Program-made: the position numbers and the translations under genes | Shown: positions 34,537-42,690 of the stretch, one piece after another | How the letters are laid out: the number at the start of each line of letters is the position of its first letter | How positions within the stretch are numbered: position 1 is the stretch's first letter | The notes under the pieces: generated by a model | Database searches by the model: none | Seen by the model: the letters and a program-made list of their open reading frames with translations, nothing else | Told to the model about the DNA's origin: nothing | Assembly: GCA_937924145.1 (NCBI GenBank) | Contig: CALDTJ010000350.1 | Coordinates: 1-44,130 of the forward strand | Direction: 5' to 3' | Source: an uncultured Saprospiraceae bacterium | GTDB taxonomy: Bacteria > Bacteroidota > Bacteroidia > Chitinophagales > Saprospiraceae | Length of the DNA: 44,130 nucleotides

Positions 34537-35559
34537 TTACTTTAAAGCTGCAAGTACGTTTGTCAACAGTGTATTTATTTCTTTTTGTTCTTTTGCTTTT
34601 CTCGAGTGAATATTGAAGGAGAATTTTTCTTGTATAAAAGTTGCTATTTTGTCGTTGTCTTTACTGTTTAATACAGCAATGAAACGTTTAACTAAAACTT
34701 CTTCTATCCCCGAAATTGCTGCTAATTCCTCAGTAGATAATTTAGGGAATTTCGCTAAAATTCGAAGGAGCGTTTTTAGCTTTTCCATAGCTGCTCCTTC
34801 TGCTAATCCTTCTGCTCTTCCTTCCATCAACCCTTCTTTTTTAGCAGTATTGATAACATTATTCAAATCCCATAAATATTTCAAACTCGATTGATAAGCT
34901 GCTCGTTCGTTGTCGTCGAACTTAGCGACTTCGGTGATTTGGAACAATTTAATAAAAATATCTTCTCTTAAATCGACTGGAATTTCTTCTAGTTCTGGTA
35001 AGTTTTTGAAAATCCATAACCATTTGTCGTATCTAGACTTACATTCTTGTAGCGATTTAGTAAATTTAGGCAACTCCAGATATATAAAATGCAATTTATC
35101 ATAAAAGACTTGACAATCTTGGTCTTTCAACTGAACATGATGACGAATTTTGTTTTTTTCGGCTTGATGCTCTTTAAATGTAAAATTGAGTATGCCTACC
35201 GTAAAAACTGGCTGTAACTCAAAATTCCATTCCTTTCCTCTTTGTGCCATTTCCTGAATAGGAAATGAGGCGTAATAAACACTACGGTCTTTGAAGAAAT
35301 CTTGCCTAGCCTTTTGTAATTCTACAATAAAACGTTCGCCAGTTTTTGAGATACAATATAAATCAAAAATTGCTTTTCGATTTTCTTCTCCTGCTCCTAA
35401 ATGGTCATTTTTTGAGAAATTCAAATCCTCAATGATATGATTTTTTGGTAAAACTTGGTTCAGAAAATCTATTAATATATCCTTATTAGCCTCTTCTCCA
35501 AACACGCGTTTGAATCCAAAATCAGTAAATAAGTTAATATATTTTTCTTTTATTTTCAT
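34537..35559 (-). CDS. Rpn-family PD-(D/E)XK nuclease / putative transposase
   Basis: A 340-residue protein of the Rpn (recombination-promoting nuclease, PDDEXK_2) family. It begins with the usual INLFTDFGFKRVFGEE and carries the nuclease core AIFDLYCISKTGERFIVELQKA with Asp66, Glu80 and Gln82, followed by the FFKDRSVYYASFPIQEMAQRG region. The middle includes the typical EGRAEGLAEGAA linker, and a helical C-terminus follows. E. coli Rpn proteins nick DNA and stimulate RecA-independent recombination or act in defence. Such genes are often multi-copy and horizontally exchanged. Located between ruvA and the DUF1501 gene on the same strand, 75 bases after the latter's stop. Confidence 0.9.
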   Translation of the reverse strand: MKIKEKYINLFTDFGFKRVFGEEANKDILIDFLNQVLPKNHIIEDLNFSKNDHLGAGEENRKAIFDLYCISKTGERFIVELQKARQDFFKDRSVYYASFPIQEMAQRGKEWNFELQPVFTVGILNFTFKEHQAEKNKIRHHVQLKDQDCQVFYDKLHFIYLELPKFTKSLQECKSRYDKWLWIFKNLPELEEIPVDLREDIFIKLFQITEVAKFDDNERAAYQSSLKYLWDLNNVINTAKKEGLMEGRAEGLAEGAAMEKLKTLLRILAKFPKLSTEELAAISGIEEVLVKRFIAVLNSKDNDKIATFIQEKFSFNIHSRKAKEQKEINTLLTNVLAALK

Positions 35560-35572
35560 AAATCAATTTTAA

Positions 35573-35603
35573 CAAAAATAACATAGTTCTAACAATTTTC
35601 CAA
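35573..35603 (-). promoter_or_regulatory. Candidate promoter for the Rpn gene
   Basis: On the minus strand TTG (35603-35601), 20 bases, then TATTTTTG (35580-35573), fit TTG-N17-23-TAnnTTTG. The resulting leader would be only about 7-10 bases long, which tempers the call. Confidence 0.3.
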
Positions 35604-35634
35604 TCGAACGGTACAAAATTGGCTAGTACGTGCG

Positions 35635-37077
35635 CTATGCCAATAAATCCTTCACCACCTTCCCATGCACATCTGTCAATCTAAACCGACGACCTTGAAA
35701 TTTATGCGTAAATCGCTCATGATCGATACCCATTAGATGCAGCAAAGTAGCTTGGAAATCATGGACATGAACAGGATCACTGATTATATTGTAGCCAAAA
35801 TCATCGGTTTGTCCAATGGTAATTCCTTTTTTGATCCCTGCGCCTGCCATCCAAATAGTAAAACACCTTGGATGGTGATCTCTACCATATACTTCTTTGG
35901 TCAACTTGCCTTGCGAATAACAACCTCTACCAAATTCACCACCCCAAATAACGAGCGTATCTTCTAACATGCCTCGTTGCTCTAAATCTTCGATTAAAGC
36001 AGCGGAAGGTTGGTCTACCGTTTTGGCAATTTTTCTAATAGAATTGGGTAAATCGCCATGAAAATCCCAGCCCATTTGATATAACTGGACAAAACGCACT
36101 CCATTTTCTGCTAATTTTCTGGCTAGAATACAATTATAAGCGAAACTACCTGGTGTTTTTGAATCTGGCCCATACTGATCGTAGATGTAATCAGGTTCTT
36201 TGGAGATGTCTAATGTTTCTGGTACAGACATTTGCATTCGAAATGCCATTTCATATTGAGCTATTTTAGATTGAATGCTTTCATCTTGCGTTTTATCGTA
36301 TTGATGCTGATGTAATTTTTCCAAATAATTCAACATTCTTCTTCGACTATCTCGCCCAATGCCTTTTGGATCATTCAAATACAAAACTGGATCATCGCCT
36401 GATCTAAACATCACCCCTTGATGCTGAGAAGGCAAAAAGCCATTGCCCCAAAGTTTAGCATATAATGGCTGCCCTCCTTGATATCCTCTTGATAATAAAA
36501 CTACAAAATCTGGCAAATTTTTATTTTCACTACCCAGTCCATAACTCAGCCAAGAACCTATACTTGGTCGGCCTGCCTGTTGCGACCCAGTTTGTACAAA
36601 AGTGACCGCTGGATCATGATTGATAGCCTCGGTATACATCGTTTTGATAAAAGCGATTTTATCCACAATCTTTTGATGATATGGTAAAATATCACTCAAC
36701 CAAGCCCCACTTTCGCCATACTGTTTAAAACTAAAATCCCCCATTGCTAATGGAAAAGACCGTTGATTGGAAGTCATGCCTGTTACTCGTTGACCGCCAC
36801 GAATAGAGGCTGGCAACTCTTGCCCAAACATCTCTTTTAACTTCGGCTTATAATCGAATAATTCTAGTTGAGAAGGCGCGCCACTTTGAAAGAGGTAAAT
36901 CACTCGTTTGACTTTTGGAGAGAAGTGTGGCAAATCACTCGACCCATTCATCAAACTTTCTATGCTATTACCTCCTAATAAAGAAGTCAAAGCTGCCGAA
37001 CCGACACTAAAGAGACTATTTTTTAGAAAGACTCGGCGATTTCTACTGGCTACTATTTGGTCAAATTTATTATGCAT
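35635..37077 (-). CDS. DUF1501 protein with Tat signal
   Basis: A 480-residue protein of the DUF1501 family (alkaline-phosphatase/sulfatase-like fold), common in Planctomycetes and some Bacteroidota and usually encoded beside a PSD1/DUF1553 gene. Residues 11-36 form a twin-arginine signal (RNRRVFLKNSL then a hydrophobic segment), so it is exported folded. Family motifs are YLFQSGAPSQLELFDYKP, EAINHDPAVTF, WGGEFGRG and GRDHHPRCFTIWMAGAG; conserved His/Asp residues in these could bind metal. Substrate is unknown. Its expected operon partner (38052-41339) is upstream on the same strand, but a small cassette on the other strand separates them. Confidence 0.93.
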   Translation of the reverse strand: MHNKFDQIVASRNRRVFLKNSLFSVGSAALTSLLGGNSIESLMNGSSDLPHFSPKVKRVIYLFQSGAPSQLELFDYKPKLKEMFGQELPASIRGGQRVTGMTSNQRSFPLAMGDFSFKQYGESGAWLSDILPYHQKIVDKIAFIKTMYTEAINHDPAVTFVQTGSQQAGRPSIGSWLSYGLGSENKNLPDFVVLLSRGYQGGQPLYAKLWGNGFLPSQHQGVMFRSGDDPVLYLNDPKGIGRDSRRRMLNYLEKLHQHQYDKTQDESIQSKIAQYEMAFRMQMSVPETLDISKEPDYIYDQYGPDSKTPGSFAYNCILARKLAENGVRFVQLYQMGWDFHGDLPNSIRKIAKTVDQPSAALIEDLEQRGMLEDTLVIWGGEFGRGCYSQGKLTKEVYGRDHHPRCFTIWMAGAGIKKGITIGQTDDFGYNIISDPVHVHDFQATLLHLMGIDHERFTHKFQGRRFRLTDVHGKVVKDLLA

Positions 37078-37168
37078 AATTCTTATTTGAATTCTTTTTA
37101 TCTGAAATCAGTGGTGATGAATTTTCCATAAATTTCAATAAATTGCTATAATTGTTAAAATATTAGAA

Positions 37169-37710
37169 ATGAAAACTACACTCAATTTCAATTTAGCTGA
37201 ATTAAAGTTAATAGTTCCTGAAATTTCAGCTACTCAATGTGATTATTTTGTAGAGGCTTGTATTATCGCTCTTGAAAAACAAGGGCATCATAAACAAGCG
37301 GAATTAACAATAATTGGTAATTTTAATAGTCAAATTATTTTAAGGTGGAAAAAAGCCCTTCTGCAAAAGGCTGGCGTGAGCCACGAGAAATTGCAGAAAA
37401 TGGTAGCATTGCTATAGCTTTTTTGTTAACTTTGGAATTAACGGAGTATGAAATCATTGAACAAGCAATCATAGGAACTGGTTTTGATTATTGGCTAGGT
37501 TTCAAAGAAGATAGCCCAAAGTACGATCCTGATAATTTTTTAAATGCAAGGTTAGAAATTTCAGGAATGAATAAAGGGACAAACGCTGATATTTCGAGAA
37601 AAATTAGACAAAAAATTAAACAAATAAGAGTTTCTAATCATTTGGAAATTCCAGGGATTGTAATTGTTACAGAATTTAGTCATCCTACTTCAAAAATAAT
37701 AATACAATGA
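37169..37710 (+). pseudogene. Frameshifted gene, first of a two-gene cassette
   Basis: Two overlapping frames look like halves of one 180-residue protein. The first (37169-37417) reads sensibly to NFNSQIILRWKK and then degenerates; the second (from 37345, no ATG start) continues SPSAKGWREPREIAENGSIAIAFLL, GTGFDYWLG, ARLEISG and ends VIVTEFSHPTSKIIIQ. Adding one A to the A6 run at 37349-37354 joins them in frame as RWKKSPSAKGW. From memory this matches a single-frame family seen in Bacteroidota and cyanobacteria beside a small TPR-like gene. The stop overlaps the ATG of the next gene (ATGA). The cause may be a real mutation, a sequence error, or slippage; function unknown. Confidence 0.75.
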
Positions 37711-38048
37711 GTCAAGCAAAAACTTTACATAAGCAGGCAATGGCTAAAGCAAATGAGGCTTTTGTTGCTCAAAAAGCGGGTAATTTTCCACTTTATTTAA
37801 AATTAACCAAAGCAGCATTTCTTAAAGAAAAAGAGGCTGCATGGAAGTTATTTGAAAAATTTGATGCGGAACCAACTCGTTCTGTACTTTTTAGAAGTGC
37901 TGCTCAACTTGCTTTTAATTGTGGTAAAATGAGAGAATCTGAGCAACTTATTTCTGCCGCACTTGTTGGTAATCCTCCATCAGAAATTCTTCATGAATTA
38001 CGGCTTTTATACAAGGAAATTCTTACTTCTTTTGAGTCTGTAGCTTAA
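37707..38048 (+). CDS. Small helical (TPR-like) protein of the cassette
   Basis: A 113-residue soluble helical protein. The sequence (KQAMAKANEAFVAQKAGNF, then AEPTRSVLFRSAAQLAFNCGKMRESEQLI and ALVGNPPSEILHELRLLY) has the periodicity of two to three TPR-like helical hairpins. It starts in the stop codon of the preceding broken gene (ATGA overlap), indicating translational coupling, so both products probably act together. It ends three bases before the stop of the convergent PSD1 gene. No known function. Confidence 0.8.
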   Translation: MSQAKTLHKQAMAKANEAFVAQKAGNFPLYLKLTKAAFLKEKEAAWKLFEKFDAEPTRSVLFRSAAQLAFNCGKMRESEQLISAALVGNPPSEILHELRLLYKEILTSFESVA

Positions 38049-38051
38049 AAA

Positions 38052-41000
38052 TTATCTCTTCATCACAAACTCATCAAAATTCATCACCGTAGAGGCAATC
38101 ATCGTATAAGCTGCTAATTCTGTTTTATTCAATGTGCGATTCACTTTAGTCTCTCCTATATTTAATAATTCCCTCACACTTTTTTGATCTTTTTGAAAAT
38201 CAGTTAAACTCATTTCCTGTAATTCTTGTAAGGAGGCTAGTTCTGTCTTATCAGCATTTCGACCAACTAAAGATTTAAAAATAAAATTGATTTTATCACT
38301 GACGGATGCACCACTAGTTTGCATCGTTTTTTCTGCTAATATTCTTGCCGCCTCTACATATTGTGGATCATTCATCAAAACTAGAGATTGTAAAGGCGTA
38401 GCGGTTTTTTGCCTACTAACAGTACAATAATAGCGGTCAGGCGCATCAAAATTCATCATGGAAGGCGGTGGGGAACTCCTTTTCCAAATCGTGTACATAC
38501 TTCGTCGGTATAAATCTTCCCCTTTACCTTGTTGATATTCAGTCGCATTTCTAGTCGCCAATGCCTTCCAAATACCTTTTGGTTGATATGGATAAACACT
38601 TGGTCCACCGATACTGTCTACTAATAAGCCACTGGATGCCAAGGCATTATCTCGAATAGTTTCTGCGGAAAGCCGATAAGCAGGGTAGTGGGAATACCAA
38701 TCATTAGTTGGGTCATTATCCTTTGCTATTTTATTGGCAATAGAACTTTGTTGATAAGTAGCGGATAGCATAATTTTTTTAATAAAAGCCTTCATATCCC
38801 AACCATTTTCCATAAAATCTACTGCCAAATAATCTAATAATTCTGGATGACTAGGCAAATTTCCTTGATTGCCAAAGTCTTCTTGCGTGGCGACCAACCC
38901 TTTGCCAAAAAGCATCATCCAAAGTCGATTGACTTGTACTCTTGCGGTCAACGGATTTTGTTCATTAATTAACCATTTGGCTAAACCTAAACGATTCTTT
39001 GGTTGATCTGCTGACAAGGTAGAAATAATGGAAGGCGTATTGGCTTGAACAACTTCTCCCTGTGCATCATACATTCCTCGATCTAAAACAAAAGTCGGAC
39101 GAACAACTGCTTTATCCTTCATCACCATCACTTCTAGAAAATCTGTAGTTAGCAAATTTTCTTCTTTTCTTAGTTTAGTTAAGTCTTTTAAATTTTTATT
39201 AAAAACTCGATTTTTGCCACTTACCAAATAATGTTCTAATAATTGAGCCTCTGATGGTTTTGGAGATTGTTCTTTATCATAGAGTTGTTGAACCTCAATT
39301 TTTGATAATTGACGATCATAAACTAGGAATTCGTCCATGACAATATTTTCAATAGAACTAGAATTTTCTTTGCCCAAAGTCAATGGATAGCCCGTCCAAT
39401 TTTTACCTTTTGCACCATGTAGTACACTTTTTTGTAGATTGTCTGCGGCTAATTCAGCATCGGGTGTTTTACCGTTAATAGTGAAAGTTAAACCTTCCGC
39501 TTTACTACTACCATCGTACACCATTGTGATATGCGTCCACTCATTCAGAGCGATTTTTTCTTTGGTTTTATAGATAATGGCATTATCAGGCCAAACATGA
39601 ATCAGCTGAAAATTCAAAGTACCATCTTCGTTTAACAAAGCACCCCAGCCTCGATAACCTTCAAAATCACCATTAGCATTGAGGAAAATAGGCCCTTTTT
39701 CCCCTTCTTTTAAGACTTTTATCCAAATAGAAACAGAAAATGGTTGATGTCGATCAAAATCCATATCTCGATTAAAGCGGATACCACAATCACCTACAAA
39801 AGACAAACCTTTGCCGTTTTTGCCTTCAACCAATATTGGGCGACTATCATAGTTGCCGAATACTGCTGCATCAGGTCTGTTTTTAGCTTTATTAATATAG
39901 CTAACGGTTTTCCCTTTTTTCCCAATGCCGCCCCAGCCTTTTTTCTTACCGTCTAAATTCAAGTATTTTTTAGCTATTTCTACTTCTTTATCAAAATCAA
40001 AAGCAGCTATCAAACCTTCCTGCAAACTAATTTTAGGAGTAGCCTGCCTTTCCAACCAATTCTTAAAATCTGCTTGATAATTTTCACTAACTAAAGCCAC
40101 TTCTAAGGGCTGCATTTTTGCTCGAATGTCGGCTAGTTTTTGTTCTTCTTCAGGGGTTGGTAGTAATACGGTTGGGGTAGCCTCCCCAACATAAGGTACG
40201 ATACCTGAATCGTTATTATTATTGAAAAAAGCAGACAGCGCATAATATTCTTTTTGAGAAACTGGATCGTATTTATGATCGTGACAGCGGGCACATTCCA
40301 TCGTCAAACCCATTAAGGCTTTGCTCACAGTATTCGTGCGATCTGCTACATATTCTACCCGATATTCTTCTGCGACTACACCTCCTTCCTGCGTTTGTGG
40401 ATGATTCCGATTAAAGCAAGTCGCTAGTAATTGCTCTCTAGTTGGATTGGGTAATAAATCGCCTGCTAATTGCTCTAATAAAAACTGGTCATACCGCATA
40501 TTTTTATTAAAACTTTTAATCACCCAATCTCGCCAAGGCCAAGTGGTGCGCATCCCATCGTCTTGGTATCCATGCGAATCAGCATACCTAGCTACATCCA
40601 ACCATTCGACTGCCATCCGTTCGCCATATTGAGGTGTTGCTATGAGTCGATCAATTGCCTTTTCATAAGCATTGTCGGAATTATCAGCTAAAAAAGCATC
40701 TATTTCATCAGGTGTAGGAGGTAAACCAGTCAAATCGAGCGTAATTCGTCTTAATAAGGTGGTTTTATTAGCTATTGAAGAGACTGGTAAATTATGACCT
40801 TCTATTTTTTCTAAAATGAAGTTATCAAGTGGTTGTTTCGCCCAATCTTTATTTTTGACGGTTGGTAGTTTTTCTTTTTTCGGTGAGACAAAAGACCAAT
40901 GTGGTTTATATTCCGCACCTTGTTCTATCCACTTGGCAATTAGTGCTTTTTCTGTTGTTGTTAAATTCAAATTAGCCTCAGGTGGCGGCATCATATATTC

Positions 41001-41339
41001 TGCATCCTCAGAAATAATTCGATGAAACACCTCACTTTTTCTCAGACTGCCTGCCGTTAAATTAGTCGATGCTTGGCTATTTTCGCCTTTTGTTTTTTCA
41101 AATGCAGTTTCGGGCATATCTAACCTGTAATCTGCTTGCCGCTGATTGGCATCAGGACCATGACATTTATAGCATCGGTCGGATAAAATAGGTTTGATAT
41201 GATAATTGAAATCTACTTTTTCTGGTAAGTTGACCGCTACTTCTTGTAGTTCTTTTGGCATAGGATTGCTACAAGCTATTAGCATAGTTAGGCATACGAA
41301 AATATAGGAATAATCAATTTTATAGGTCATATTTGTCAA
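38052..41339 (-). CDS. PSD1/planctomycete cytochrome-c lipoprotein with LamG domain
   Basis: A 1095-residue exported lipoprotein (lipobox LIAC, Cys23). Domains: planctomycete cytochrome c (PSC1) with CYKCH (56-60) and a downstream MMPP that may supply the Met ligand (116-119); DUF1549 (about 165-370) including a second CARCH (349-353); a LamG/concanavalin-like lectin domain (about 490-690; FSVSIWIKV, NEWTHITMVYDG); DUF1553 (about 790-1070; WLINEQNPLTARVQVNRLW). Such proteins are thought to act in extracellular breakdown of complex organics together with DUF1501 proteins; biochemical proof is lacking. The LamG insert suggests carbohydrate binding. Divergent from the sugar-isomerase-like gene. 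Confidence 0.93.
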   Translation of the reverse strand: MTNMTYKIDYSYIFVCLTMLIACSNPMPKELQEVAVNLPEKVDFNYHIKPILSDRCYKCHGPDANQRQADYRLDMPETAFEKTKGENSQASTNLTAGSLRKSEVFHRIISEDAEYMMPPPEANLNLTTTEKALIAKWIEQGAEYKPHWSFVSPKKEKLPTVKNKDWAKQPLDNFILEKIEGHNLPVSSIANKTTLLRRITLDLTGLPPTPDEIDAFLADNSDNAYEKAIDRLIATPQYGERMAVEWLDVARYADSHGYQDDGMRTTWPWRDWVIKSFNKNMRYDQFLLEQLAGDLLPNPTREQLLATCFNRNHPQTQEGGVVAEEYRVEYVADRTNTVSKALMGLTMECARCHDHKYDPVSQKEYYALSAFFNNNNDSGIVPYVGEATPTVLLPTPEEEQKLADIRAKMQPLEVALVSENYQADFKNWLERQATPKISLQEGLIAAFDFDKEVEIAKKYLNLDGKKKGWGGIGKKGKTVSYINKAKNRPDAAVFGNYDSRPILVEGKNGKGLSFVGDCGIRFNRDMDFDRHQPFSVSIWIKVLKEGEKGPIFLNANGDFEGYRGWGALLNEDGTLNFQLIHVWPDNAIIYKTKEKIALNEWTHITMVYDGSSKAEGLTFTINGKTPDAELAADNLQKSVLHGAKGKNWTGYPLTLGKENSSSIENIVMDEFLVYDRQLSKIEVQQLYDKEQSPKPSEAQLLEHYLVSGKNRVFNKNLKDLTKLRKEENLLTTDFLEVMVMKDKAVVRPTFVLDRGMYDAQGEVVQANTPSIISTLSADQPKNRLGLAKWLINEQNPLTARVQVNRLWMMLFGKGLVATQEDFGNQGNLPSHPELLDYLAVDFMENGWDMKAFIKKIMLSATYQQSSIANKIAKDNDPTNDWYSHYPAYRLSAETIRDNALASSGLLVDSIGGPSVYPYQPKGIWKALATRNATEYQQGKGEDLYRRSMYTIWKRSSPPPSMMNFDAPDRYYCTVSRQKTATPLQSLVLMNDPQYVEAARILAEKTMQTSGASVSDKINFIFKSLVGRNADKTELASLQELQEMSLTDFQKDQKSVRELLNIGETKVNRTLNKTELAAYTMIASTVMNFDEFVMKR

Positions 41340-41463
41340 AGCTAAACAAGTAAATTGGAGGTGCTAAATTTACAAAAAACAATGCCTTTATTCAAAATAT
41401 CAGGTGCTTTTCCCTATTTTGGCAACCTATTCTGCCTTTTCAATTTCACATCAAAAACAAAAT

Positions 41464-42522
41464 ATGAATACCTCTAGAAGAAAAGCAATCAAAAATATGA
41501 GCAAAGGCTTTGCTGCCCTAAGTTTAATGGGAATGGGCGCAAGTACTATTTCCTGTGGCGGAAGTGCTGCCAAAGAAACCGCAAAAAAAGCGGTGGAAGA
41601 AATCGTAAAAAAAGCACCCTTTTTCAAAATCTCTTTAGCCCAATGGTCATTACATCGTTCTTTTTTTGGCCCTTCCAGAGAGGGTGGCTACGAAGGTTTT
41701 TTTAAAGCATTGATGACAGATTCTGATTCGATTCTGCAAGGTGATTTGAATGTCATGGATTTTCCAAAAATAGCCAAACAGCAATTTGGAATAGATGCGA
41801 TTGAGTTTGTCAATACCTTCTATTTTAGCAAGGCAAAAAAGATGGATGTGTGGAAAGATATGAAAGATAGATGTGATAGTGAAGGTGTCAAACCGCTATT
41901 AATCATGTGTGATGCTTTAGGAGATTTAGGAGATTTGGATGCAACGAAACGACAAAAGGCGATTGAAAATCATTACCCTTGGGTTGATGTAGCTAAATTT
42001 TTAGGTTGTCATTCAATCAGAGTAAATGCGGCTGGAAAAGGAACGGCAGAGGAAGTGAAAGCAGCAGCGATTGAAGGTTTGGGTGGTTTGACAGAATATG
42101 GCAAAGCCAACAATATCAATATCATCGTTGAAAATCATGGTAGTCATTCTTCTAATGGCGCTTGGTTAGCCTCCGTTATGAAAGGGGTGAACAGTCCATT
42201 TTGTGGTACTTTACCTGATTTTGGTAACTTTTGTATTAAAAGAGATGCGGCAGATTATACCAAATGCTTGGAAGACTATGATCGGTATGAAGGGACTAAA
42301 GAATTGATGCCTTTTGCCAAAGGAGTTAGTGGTAAAACACATGAATTTGATGCAGATGGAAATGAAGTGCATACGGATTATCGAAAGATTCTTCAAATTG
42401 TAAAAGATTCAGGCTATACTGGATATATTGATATTGAGTATGAAGGGGAGCAATTGAGTGAAGTAGAGGGTATTATTGCTACTAAAAAATTATTAGAGAG
42501 AGTAGGAGCAGAGTTGGCTTAA
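41464..42522 (+). CDS. Exported sugar-phosphate isomerase/epimerase-like TIM barrel
   Basis: A 352-residue xylose-isomerase-like TIM-barrel protein. The ATG at 41464 gives a twin-arginine signal (MNTSRRKAIKNMSKG) followed by a hydrophobic stretch and a Cys (TISC) that could be lipidated; the frame upstream of it lacks these features. The barrel shows FKISLAQWSLHRS, FGIDAIEFVNTFY, NINIIVENHGSHS, TLPDFGNF and a final GYIDIEYEGEQ, where the Glu/Asp/His residues form the usual metal site. Probably isomerises, epimerises or cleaves a sugar or inositol derivative outside the cytoplasm. It is divergent from the PSD1 gene and may belong to the same catabolic group. Confidence 0.9.
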   Translation: MNTSRRKAIKNMSKGFAALSLMGMGASTISCGGSAAKETAKKAVEEIVKKAPFFKISLAQWSLHRSFFGPSREGGYEGFFKALMTDSDSILQGDLNVMDFPKIAKQQFGIDAIEFVNTFYFSKAKKMDVWKDMKDRCDSEGVKPLLIMCDALGDLGDLDATKRQKAIENHYPWVDVAKFLGCHSIRVNAAGKGTAEEVKAAAIEGLGGLTEYGKANNINIIVENHGSHSSNGAWLASVMKGVNSPFCGTLPDFGNFCIKRDAADYTKCLEDYDRYEGTKELMPFAKGVSGKTHEFDADGNEVHTDYRKILQIVKDSGYTGYIDIEYEGEQLSEVEGIIATKKLLERVGAELA

Positions 42523-42545
42523 GCGTTGATTTTTATAATAAATTT

Positions 42546-42644
42546 GGACACAAAGACCTCAGAGAAGACACAGAGAACACAAAGGACTTTTTATTATCAG
42601 ACTATCTCTGTGTACTTTGTGTGTTCTTCGTGTTCTCTGTGTCC
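42546..42644. repeat. Imperfect inverted repeat of GACACAAAG/GTGTCC type
   Basis: The left half (from 42546, GGACACAAAGA...GACACAGAGAACAC) and the right half (ending 42644, ...GTGTTCTCTGTGTCC) pair over about 40 bases with scattered mismatches around an A/T loop. It resembles the 25.4-kb repeat in style but not in exact sequence. It fills most of the gap between convergent genes. Confidence 0.78.
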
Positions 42645-42690
42645 TAAATAAATATTCTGAAATACAATACTTCTATGGTTTAAATACTAT

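Noticed and set aside
34537-35559. Complete insertion sequence around the Rpn gene
   Set aside because: No terminal inverted repeats or target duplications could be found; Rpn proteins often stand alone.
37348-37355. Programmed -1 ribosomal frameshift at the A6 run
   Set aside because: A AAA AAG is present as a string, but the zero frame reads TGG AAA AAA GCC, so the classical X-XXY-YYZ phasing is not met, and no strong downstream structure is obvious. A mutation or sequence error is simpler.
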